Shown here: piece after piece, positions 25,501-37,500 of the stretch
Layout of the letters: the number at the start of each line of letters is the position of its first letter
How positions within the stretch are numbered: the stretch's first letter is position 1
Assembly: GCF_032854445.1 (NCBI RefSeq)
Contig: NC_088297.1
Location: 24,565,127-24,625,126 of the forward strand
DNA from: Liolophura sinensis
Taxonomy: Eukaryota; Mollusca; Polyplacophora; Chitonida; Chitonidae
Length of the DNA stretch: 60,000 nucleotides
Direction of reading: 5' to 3'
The notes under the pieces: generated by a model
Databases searched by the model: none
What the model saw: the letters and a program-made list of their open reading frames with translations, nothing else
What the model was told of the DNA's origin: nothing
Translations under genes and position numbers: made by a program

Positions 25501-28500
25501 ATCTTGTCTAGATGTACTTGCAGTTCCTCACCTTCTTGTCTCTATGTACTTGCAGTTCCTCACCTTATCTTGTCTATATGTATTTGCACTTCCTCACCTT
25601 ATCTTGTCTTTATGTATTTGCAGTTCCTCACCTTATCGTGTCTTTATGTATTTGCAGTTCCTCACCTTATCTTGTCTTTGTGTATTTGCAGTTCCTCACC
25701 TTATCTTGTCTTTGTGTATTTGCAGTTCCTCACCTTATCTTGTCTATATGTATTTGCAGTTCCTCACCTTATCTTGTCTTTATGTATTTGCACTTCCTCA
25801 CCTTATCTTGTCTTTATGTATTTGCAGTTCCTCACCTTATCTTGTCTTTATGTATTTGCACTTCCTCACCTTATCTTGTCTTTGTGTATTTGCACTTCCT
25901 CACCTTATCTTGTCTTTATGTATTTACAGTTCCTCACCTTATCTTGTCTTTACGTATTTGCAGTTCCTCACCTTATCTTGTCTAGATGTCTTTGCACTTC
26001 CTCACCTTGTCTTGTCTGTATGTATTTGTAGTTCCTCACCTTATCTTGTCTAGATGTACTTGCAGTTCCTCACCTTCTCGTCTCTATGTACTTGCAGTTC
26101 CTCACCTTATCTTGTCTTTATGTATTTACAGTTCCTCACCTTATCTTGTCTTTATGTATTTGCAGTTCCTCACCTTATCTTGTCTAGATGTCTTTGCACT
26201 TCCTCACCTTGTCTTGTCTGTATGTATTTGTAGTTCCTCACCTTATCTTGTCTAGATGTACTTGCAGTTCCTCACCTTCTCGTCTCTATGTACTTGCAGT
26301 TCCTCACCTTATCTTGTCTTTATGTATTTGCAGTTCCTCACCTTATCGTGTCTTTATGTATTTGCAGTTCCTCACCTTATCTTGTCTATATGTATTTGCA
26401 GTTCCTCACCTTATCTTGTCTTTATGTATTTGCAGTTCCTCACCTTATCTTGTCTATGTATTTGTAGTTCCTCACCTTATCTTGTCTTTATGTATTTGCA
26501 CTTCCTCACCTTATCTTGTCTTTATGTATTTGCAGTTCCTCACCTTATCTTTATGTACTTGCAGTTCCTCACCTTCTCGTCTCTATGTACTTGCAGTTCC
26601 TCACCTTATCTTGTCTTTGTGTATTTGCAGTTCCTCACCTTATCTTGTCTATATGTATTTGCAGTTCCTCACCTTATCTTGTCTATGTATTTGTAGTTCC
26701 TCACCTTATCTTGTCTTTATGTATTTACAGTTCCTCACCTTATCTTGTCTTTATGTATTTGCAGTTCCTCACCTTATCTTGTCTTTATGTACTTGCAGTT
26801 CCTCACCTTCTCGTCTCTATGTACTTGCAGTTCCTCACCTTATCTTGTCTTTGTGTATTTGCAGTTCCTCACCTTATCTTGTCTTTGTGTATTTGCAGTT
26901 CCTCACCTTATCTTGTCTTTATGTATTTGCAGTTCCTCACCTTATCTTGTCTTTGTGTATTTGCAGTTCCTCACCTTATCTTGTCTATATGTATTTGCAC
27001 TTCCTCACCTTATCTTGTCTTTATGTATTTGCACTTCCTCACCTTATCTTGTCTTTGTGTATTTGCAGTTCCTCACCTTATCTTGTCTTTATGTATTTGC
27101 AGTTCCTCACCTTATCTTGTCTATATGTATTTGAAGTTCCTCCATGGCCTGGTCAAACCCTCCAGCTTTCTTGTTCCGAAACGCTGTAGGTATTGTTTCA
27201 CTGAGAAGGAAGACTTGTGATACTGGAACCCAGGACCTAAGGGAAAATAAATGTTAAATAATGTTATTTACACCCAAAACAGACGACTTATAAACCATGC
27301 AAATACAGAATCATTTCATGTTACTTCACATTCACAATAAGACAAAAAGATAATCCGTTTGTTTAAACAGTAGATGATCTGTTGACAAGTTATTGTCTAT
27401 TTCTCACGAGACACACAGATATGGGACACTATCTTGGTGGACAACAAATGGCCTTGTCAAATGTTAAAGAGGGCTGTCAACTGCTTGTTGTCCCAAAGAT
27501 CCCACAAGCAGAAACAGCACTGAAGCCCTCTCTTTTGTGCAACGCATACAAATATCAATAGGTTAGAGCGTTAGCGAAGTGGACAGGTGAAATAACAACC
27601 TCGTGCTATTAGGACACCCTGTTTTCAGGACTTTTTACACGGGAGAGATAGGAGAAAATGAAATCTGGACACCTGTTATAACAAAATGGCCTCAATAAGG
27701 GATGTTTGGACACATTTCTGGCCAACCCCCTGCCCAGTACATAAGCACATACCAGGCAGCACAGTTACAAATAGATAATTTCCCAAGTTCAAAATTTAAT
27801 CAGGTCATGTACCAAATCTGGAAGCCTTATCTCAAACAGATGAACTGCAGATATCATGTATGTACAAGTAACCAACACACACAGATGGACAGATGCAAAT
27901 CACAAAGGGGGATAACAATTACATCAATGAGGCACATGCAAGCTCAACTCACCTGTCATGAGCACCAAAAAATCGCACATCTACCTGACCATCCACTTCC
28001 CTGAGAGCCTGAACAGCAAACACACAAACACAAAGTGTAATTCTACTTGTTCATTTACCTACCCTTATTCCTACAAGTTTTAGCATATGAAAGAGCAACT
28101 TTCAGTGCAATTCATGCATATTTTTGATCTGAGTTTAAAGACAAAATTACATTAGGTGTGACGGCCAATTTAAGAGCTTCAAAAAACTATAATTTTATCA
28201 GTCTGCACAGAATAATGCCTTCAAAACATGCTTGAATAAACATAAACAAAAAAACATACACTAAACTTGAACATTGCAAATGTGCCAAACAATAACTGTA
28301 GTCATAATTTATTTGACGCAATACTTAAGAACTTATGACTTATGCAATGGTGGTCAGTTTATGGGTCCAGATTAAACCATCAACATTTGGTGAGTTACTG
28401 GTGAACTCTTCCACGTGTAACTTTTAACTTATGCAATGGTGGCCAGTTTATGGGTCCTGATTGAACCATCAACATTTGGTGAGCTACTGGTGAACTCTTC

Positions 28501-31500
28501 CACGTGTAACTTTTAACTTATGCAATGGTGGCCAGTTTATGGGTCCTGATTAAACCATCAACATTTGGTGAGTTACTGGTGAACTCTTCCACGTGTAACT
28601 TTTAACTTATGCAATGGTGGCCAGTTTATGGGTCCAGATTAAACCATCAACATTTGGTGAGTTACTGGTGAACTCTTCCACGTGTAACTTTTAACTTATG
28701 CAATGGTGGCCAGTTTTTGGGTCCAGATTAAACCATCAACATTTGGTGAGTTACTGGTGAACTCTTCCACGTGTAACTTTTAACTTATGCAATGGTGGCC
28801 AGTTTATGGGTCCTGATTGAACCATCAACATTTGGTGAGTTACTGGTGAACTCTTCCACGTGTAACTTTCAACTTATGCAATGGTGGCCAGTTTATGTGT
28901 CCAGATTAAACCATCAACATTTGGTGAGTTACTGGTGAACTCTTCCACGTGTAACTTTTAACTTATGCAATGGTGGCCATTTTATGGGTTCAGATTGAAC
29001 CATCAACATTTGGTGAGTTACTGATGAACTTTTCCACGTGTAAGAGTTCAAAATGATCTCCAGCAAATTTCATGTAAGACCATACAGAAAAGAAGAACCA
29101 ACCACTAATTACCACCCAGTCCCCTCCCTCCCCCTGCCCTCTTATAGTTAAGAGAAAGAGACTTAACTCTTACACTCTACCTATGAAGATTTTCAGGATT
29201 GCCAGTCCTCCAGAATCTGCAGGAATTTCAAATAACACCTGATACACACAAAATTACATACAGAGAGTTTTAATAAGGATTTTGTGTATGGTGTCCACCG
29301 CATGTAATAACACATGTGCCACGTCTGGTGTAATGGCTGACGGAATCATTCTCTGTGTCACACCAGGATTTGAACTCGGATTTCCTCATCCAAGATGCAG
29401 CGTTATGAGCTGCAGAGCGAATTCCCACTAGCTGCTGCTGGCATGATCCTTGCGTAGCTGCCTCTGGCATGATTCTTGCATAGCTGCTGCTGGCATGATC
29501 CTTGCATAGCTGCTGCTGGCATGATCCTTGCATAGCTGCTGAGACTGAATTATCATACTGCAGAAACCAGACCCCCCCCCCCCTCCCCAATGTCACATTA
29601 TACTGACACCAGACCAACCAGTCCTGTTTCTTGCTCTAGCCTCTCAGTGCTGAGTGCTATATGAGGCAGCAATAACAATAATGAATAAAAACTTTTCCCA
29701 AAACTTGTAATATAAGCTTACCTTTGCAGGCCAAAAAGGATAGCCTTTAAGTTTGGCCCAGACCAGTGTGTGTGGCGTTCTCTGTTATATAGAACAAAAA
29801 AAGCATAACATTGTAGAAATTAACATGAAACTTTCTCCAAGATCAGTTTGTACTAAAAAGGATAACCCACCTGCAAAATGTGTAAAAAAATGAAATGAGT
29901 CCATTCTCAAAGGGCCTTACAAAAAAATGTCAAAGGGCGTTAAAAAAATCTCAGTCACAAATCTAAGCTGTTCTTCTCAGTCAAATGCTAAAACTACATT
30001 ATAACTCCCAGTTCTTAGTCTCCCAAGTTCAAACTGTACCATAATTATTGAAACATAACACTAACTGGGTTTTCTTAAAAGCCTTTTGAGTGGCCGAGAA
30101 GGTTAGCACACCAGCATGGCGCTATGACCCAGTAGCCTTCAACCAAAGCTCATGCTGGCTTCCTTTCCAGCTGTACGTGGGAAGGTCTGCCAGCAAGCCT
30201 GCGGATGGATGTGGGTTTGCCCCAGGCTCTGCCCGGTTCCTCCCACCATAATGCTGGCCATCATCGTGTAAGTGAAATATTCACCAGATGAGTGAAACAC
30301 TGATTTACCGTCCTATCCCATCTCCAGCCGGCCGTCTTGTACGGCTCAGTTGGTGACGTCTTAGATGGCCAACACATGTCTAGCTGGCCTAAATAACCTG
30401 GCAACTTGAATCAAAAATGATATCATTGTCGAGATGGATTCTAGCTATACAGAGGTAAATATACTGCTATATCAATTTGAATCCATCATGGACGACATTG
30501 AATTCTGATTTATGACATTGCGGTCTAACCAGACTTTAAATTCCAGACATTTAATTTGAACTTTGTCCAATTCGGACCTGGCAAACTATGGCTTTATCTT
30601 GTGTTACACTATATATCTCGCGTGTTTATCTTAAGATTTAATACTTACTTAATATTCTTTCCCTGCTTCACAAAAAATATTTTATTTACAGTGGGATTCT
30701 AAATTCATACCTGTGTGCTATGACAAATATGGTGCATTTCAGAGACGCCAATCCGAATGGCCCATGCCTATAGAGGCATATAGTACATGTACATACTGTA
30801 ATTCTTCAACCTTTTCTCATGTTTGCAACGTGTTTATTCAAGCATATTCTGAAGGCATTACTCTACATGTATATGTCAACTGGTAAAATTGTACCTTCGG
30901 TGAAGCCCTGAAATTGTCCAATCCTACCCATGTAGTTTTGTCTCCAAAATCAATTGAAAAATGCGCATAAACTGCACTGAAATTTGCTTTTTACTATGAG
31001 AAAAAGTTGAAGTATGAGGGAGTATTCAATAAGAAATAGATGTTCGATGTGGACGTTGGCGTAAATATATACACTGACTTACTACCTATCAGTTCTGTTA
31101 GTAGTATTTTATCAGCACTATGCGCAGGTGCTATTGTTGAAAGTCAGCAGTATTCCTCTCATAGGTGTCAGCTATAAAATGGCAGATACATCTGGTTTGG
31201 GTGGGTACAAAATCCTTCTGTCTTGTGCTGGAAATCCATGACCTCTTCAAGGCCATATCCTCTGGAAATTTGTATAACTCCAGGGTTCTTCCACCGCCTG
31301 TTTTCACAGCCGTATGCAGAGCAGTAGACCATTTTGTGGACAAATTCGATATCTTTGTTGTCACTCTTGTAGCTTTTCTTAACACTGAACTAAATGATGA
31401 AGCTCTGACAGCTCGTAAAGGTTGGACTTGCATGACGGAGGCAACCAAGTGTTGGCAGAAAATAAGTTAGTCCTTTTAAGTGCCTTTTTTCAATATTTTT

Positions 31501-34500
31501 TAAACTCAATTTAACAAATATATACAGGGGTTATTCATTATGAATAAATAATAGATCTGGACTATATTTTTAAAATTTGTCAATCATGTCAGGAGTCATC
31601 ATATTATGTCATCCCTGTCTTCAGGGGAGTATCATGCCAAGGACACCAGACATGACATCCCACTTTAAAAGTGTGAATTCCTGAAAATGCCAGCAGTAAA
31701 GAAAGTTTCTACCTACACAAGGCTCACAGAACCAGTTGTCATTCCTCTGTAGACATGAGTTCATGTAACAGTCAGGGCAGATCTCTATCTCGTTTGTCTG
31801 AAACAGCAGTAAAATACACATGTCATGGCAAGTATGGCTAAATGACCAAAAATTTGAGCCAAAGAATGCAAATGGCAAGAAAATATCATAAGATATTAAG
31901 TTCTGTACTGAAGTTTTTCCAGTGAAATTTCAATCCTGCTTTCAACTGAAATACGTTTTAGCAAGGTGCTGTCTTGTCCTTTAAATGAACTCAGTGCTTA
32001 CGTACGCTTGGCGTTTTATGCCGTATTGAACAATTTTTCAGTCATTTGACGATAAGAAGTCGTTATGTGTATAGGTATATATATGTATATATACATTATG
32101 TTTTCATGTGGCAGGGTGAGTCCATGTCCCCAATGAGCTGGCGCCACTGAAGTTTCATACTAAAAACCACTAACGCGACACTCACTCAGTCACCTGATAC
32201 TGACAGTGGGACAAGAGGTCCTGTTTCATCCCTCTAACCCTCTCAGTACTAAGCGCAAGCAAGGCAGCAACAAGTGCTATTTTTTGTTTCATGTCTTTCA
32301 TCTGAACCAATGCGGAATTGATCCCAGGTTTCTCAGCAGAAAGATACAGGTGGAGTAAGCATACTACAGGAATTCATGGTTTCACCTGAAGATGGTGAAG
32401 AACATAATAACGAATGGATGCTGAAGTATCAATGGCTGGTTATTATACTGGCTCATTATTATTTGGCAGAAATTTTAGATTTCCAAATTTCTGTCGTCAC
32501 CAGAGCAACTTACCTCATGTTTACAAATCTTAACAATCAACTTAGCGCTGGAAGTTAGTTTGTGGTGGGCTGTAACAGATAATAATCTCATGTTACAAGT
32601 GAAGGTACATGGATCAAACATTATCCACAGAGGTGTAACGACTTACCACAGAGCTACATCCATTAGGTACATGTACTTAACATTAGATGATGCCAGATGA
32701 CTTGGGATCTTATTCAAATTACCGTATGTGGGAAGGTCTGTCAGCCACCGGCAGACGGTCAAGGGTTTCCCCTCCAGGCTCAGCCCAGTTTTCTCCCACC
32801 ATATATGTGAAATACTCTTGAGTACGGTGTAAACACCAATCAAGTAAATAAATAATTCAGCTTTAGTCTAATACTTTAACCATCTTAATAGAAAACAAAT
32901 ATTAGAAGCTCGATGATGAAACAAGGCTTGTATCACATGTACCACAGCATAAAGTCAGCGGTCAAAAATCTAATAACGAATAGCAATGAATCAAAATCAG
33001 AATTCTCTAGTAAAGTTATGACTTAACATGTTTCTGTATTTCAAACTCTGCACTTCTGGTAGCTTACTCCTATAATCAACCAGGAAGTCTGCTTGATGCC
33101 AGGCAGTATGTGGTTACATTTGCAGAGCTCCCAAGGGAGACAACTCTTGTTCCGTTATACTTACTCCCGTTGTAGATAATACAGTTGTGCAGAATCCACT
33201 TGGCATCAGCCAGGAAAGCTTCTGTACAGCCATACATCCTACTGTCTATGTTCTGAAAAACCAAAGCAACAAAACCACCCATAGTAAACACAGCCTATAC
33301 ATGGAGGTAAGCAAATCAACACACTGAATACAAGTAACATGTTTATAATCTGGTTTTAATCGCATTCTTATATGCAGTTTGCACCATATTCAAATGTTTA
33401 TTAAACTTGGAGAGGCGTTCTCCTGACCAGGTTATGTGTTCTCACTAGCTCACCACTACACGACGTGTAGATTTGGGGAAGAAGTAAAGATAGGAACATA
33501 TTGTCTATTAGATGCACTAACCATGTTAGCTAAATATTCCTGCTACAGTTACATGTATGAACTTCAGCTTTCACATTTTCCAGCTGAGATAACTTACTAT
33601 CTGTCTGAAGATAATGAAACATCCAATGTTCCCCAAATCTACCCTAATACTGGCACTGATAGATGTCCCTAGTTAAGCAGCATGGCAGCGGTCGTTAGCC
33701 GGTCCCCTACAAGAAGATTACACCCAGAGGTCTGAGCAGAAAGCTTGTGGGATACATTACCTTCTCTAGCAGTCCTAGGTCCATGGGGTTATAGATGTAG
33801 TCCCCATACAGAGGTACAGCAGCCAGGTCTACAGGCTTCTCAAACGGCCCACTCTGAAATCACACCCACAAAACCAGGATTTATTATATAAACTGAGTTC
33901 AATTTTCTCAGCTGAAGACCGTACTAAAACCAACGTACTGTATGCTGCAATCACAGAAAAATCCAGGCACATCAGTTGAAAACAACTCTGTGTTTAAAAT
34001 CTAACAATGTAGCATAGTTAGAATGGAATTCACTTTCAACCGCCATTACATACAGCGTTGGTTCAGTTTCCGTCTGCAACAGAGAAGTTTTTAGTTTCTA
34101 TGCTTCCAAAGTACTCAGAACCGTCACACAGTAGCTAAGTGTACAACGGCCAATAATAATACGGAAGACAAGAAGCCAGCTCAGCAAGCACCAGTTTCCT
34201 ATGTGGGAGTCATGTCTGGTGTCTTAGGCTTGGAGCACAGGTTGGGCAGCACTACAGGTATGTCAGCTGTTAGAATGTTTTGAAACAGTTGTACACATAA
34301 TTCTTGACACTGCTGTGATATATTGTTAAAAGCAACGCTAAACTATAAGGAAAGAAACATATTTTTGCTAAATACAAATACATTTTATTTGTCCATTTGC
34401 TTATTAAAATGTTTTCTTCTTTGTACGTGAAAATGTCTGAACATATAAATGTGAACTACTGCAAAATTTATGTCCTATATCGAAAAAAAGGATCCATTTT

Positions 34501-37500
34501 TTCAAGTATTAACCATACATTTGCATATTTTCTTCTGAAAAAAAAAAAGAGGAATCATGTAGATTTACCGTGGGGTGCTGCATTCTCTCCAGGGCAAACT
34601 TCAGCAGCATACACAGCTGGTCCAGCGTGATCATTGACATAGATTTGGACCTCGTATCCACGCATTCTGCCCGTAGAATTTTCTGCCAAAACACAAACCA
34701 TCTCATTAGTCAATACTCATACATAAATGTACGTAGTTCAACTTTGCTATCACTGTATTCCAACAGCTGTCACTGTAACTGGCAATCGATACTCAAAAGA
34801 GGCTGCTACATAATTTAAAAGTTTAGCTCGGTGTATCTGTACAGTCTTAAACCTTATCAAAGTCACCAATCACTTGCCTACAAAGCCATAATTTTTTGAT
34901 ATTTCTACACTATTTATTTCATTAAATTATGCCTATATAAAAATCAAACAGAAAATTACCAATCAACTTATAAAGGAATAGTTTTAAAAACAGAAGATTG
35001 TCAGAGTGCAGAAACAGAAGGATTGTCAGAGTGCAGAAAACAGAAGGACTGTCAGAGTGCAGAAAACAGAAGAATTGTCAAAGTGCAGAAAACAAAAGGA
35101 TTGTCAGAGTGCAGAAAACAGAAGGATTGTCAGAGTGCAGAAAACAGAAGGATTGTCAGAGTGCAGAAAACAAACACACACAAACCCACACACGAACCCA
35201 CACAGAAACAAGGAGGGTTGAGACAAAAAGCTGAAGAGACAAACAAATAAACAGACAAACACGCAGAGAAAGACGCAGACAGAAAAGAAGGAGGGTTCAG
35301 ACAAAAGTTGAAGAGACAATGAAAAGACGGACTAACATGCAGAGAGACGCAGACAGAAAAGTAAAAGAGTTCAGACAAATGTTGAAGAGACAACGAACAG
35401 ACAGACAAACATGTAGAGAGACACAGACAAAAAAGTAGGAGGGTTCAGACAAAAGTTGAAGAGACAATGCACAAATGGACAAAGGCACAGAGAGAGACGC
35501 ACAAGGAAAAGGAGGAGAATTTAGACAAAAAAACTAAAGAGACAACAAACAGACAGACAAACAGACAGACAAACGTGCAGAGAGCGATGCAGACAGAAAC
35601 GTGGGAGGGTTTAGATAAAAATCTAACGAGACAAACAAACAATCACACAGAGATGTTCAGACAGAAAAGCAGGAGGGTTTAGACAAAAATTGAAGAGACA
35701 ACATACAGATAGACAAACACGCAGAGAGAAAAGTAGGAGGGTTCAGAGAAAAGTAGGAGGGTTCAGAGAAAAGTTGACGCGACAACAGACAGACAGACAA
35801 ACATGCAGACAGAGACACAGACAGAAACGTAGGAGGATTTAGACAACAGCTGAACAGACAACAAACAAACAGACAAAAACGCAGCGAGACGCAGACAGAA
35901 ACGTAGGAGGGTTTAGACAGAAAGCTATAGATACAAACAGACAAACAAACACGCAGACAGCAAGCAGAAGGATTGAGACAAAATGTTTCTCAGACAGGTG
36001 GCCCTACAAACAATCACCTCACACTCTGGGCACACCCAGTCCTTGGGCTGGTTACTTTGCAAGCCTAGGCATTTTGTATGGTAGACTCTGGGACAGACTT
36101 TACACACAATCACGTTGCCTTCCCTGTGGCACATCCAACAGAAGTAATCGTTCTTGTTGTTCTGAAAGCAACAAAACACACGACTGGTTAATTGATTAAT
36201 TAGTTAATTAATAAGAGTTTTTCAGTCATACAATGGTGGTCTGGTCTATGGGTGGAGGACACCGGAGTGCTCTGCATAAACCACCGACCTCTGGCAAGTT
36301 ACTGACAAACCCCCGGACTCACAACTGCTGCCTATCACAATGTATGCATTTGTGGCTTCCAAAGCAAACCCTTTCTAATAAATATGCTGCCTTAGTTTAA
36401 GGAATATTAAGTTATGACCTCATGGTCAACCTGATCACAGTATGTGGCTATAATCACCTAACCTAAAAATGTGGACCACTGGCTGCACCTCATGGCCACA
36501 TGAGCAAACAAGCTGAAGTAAAAGGATTATCATGTATTATCATTGTTGTCAAACAAGCCATTTCACTGAATTCATATCCAATGCTAGCTATGCAAGATTT
36601 ATGACTGGAGCAAGCTGGTTTTAATTTTTTTTTTCAAAAAATTTATAAAAATCCAACTATTTTGAGGCGATATTCTGTAGAATCAAAGCATGTCAGATAA
36701 ACAGATGGACAGACAGACAGACTCACATACCCAAATTCATCACCCTGAATTTCCACAAAAGGACAGAATAAAATCCTTCACAAGTAATCTTAGTGACTGT
36801 TTCATTTTGAGACAACTTACCACACCAGTCCCATCATTCTTGCCTATCTTCCTCAGTTTGGGGGGTGGGACAGTAGGGGTGTCACCTGCCTCCAACATGG
36901 ATGCCAGTGACCGCTTCTTCCCAGAAGATGGAGTGGGCTTAGAGTCTGCAAACAACATGTTTACAGCACACTTCCATAAATTCTTCTTGTAAACAGTTAC
37001 TTTTGACATCTAAACCAAATAATGCAACTTACGACAATAGCTACAAGAAACTTTGTGAAAGAATTACAACACTGGTTCCAATTTTTTCAATGTTTTCGTT
37101 TTCTTCACTTCATAAATCTTAAGGTCTGGCCAAGCATCTTGTGAAGAGAATTCAGCCCAAAATAGGACAGTTTACAGCTGTTTGATGCTCACTTTTTCAC
37201 GACCGACAACGTCAGCTTCTCTACAAATTTTCTCTATCTTATGACTGGCGGTAGACACACAGCTTCCCTGTAGGTTATAAATATTAATGAAGACACAACT
37301 CCACTCAGATCAATGGAAGTTTTTCCTTTTATTCTTTCACCTGTATTAGAAAACAGTGTGTCTTTCGACACAGGTAGATATGCCTTACGGTAGACAGAGC
37401 AGGCTCAGATGTATACTATAACATACAACTTATGTGATGACTGTTAGGTTTCTGACTGAAGGGTCTTAATCAGAATCAGGTGACACCACTGCTTACAACT

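Noticed and set aside
21945-27110. Explaining the GACAAGATAAGGT match between the 34-bp unit and the right arm of the foldback element at 46655 as common descent
   Set aside because: The shared stretch is short (about 11 nt) and the exon 13 version is explained by conserved coding sequence, so chance is sufficient.
22697-27189. Many long plus-strand open frames (up to 333 residues, [12 protein letters not shown] type repeats)
   Set aside because: They are translations of the 34-bp satellite on the antisense strand of ZMYND8; three units make 102 nt, so open frames arise by periodicity. No start context, domain or splice support.
33076-33291. Frame extending past the YNG exon ([11 protein letters not shown])
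   Set aside because: Continues into the intron; the donor GTAAGT at 33164 and the match of exon 9 ([17 protein letters not shown]) show where splicing occurs.
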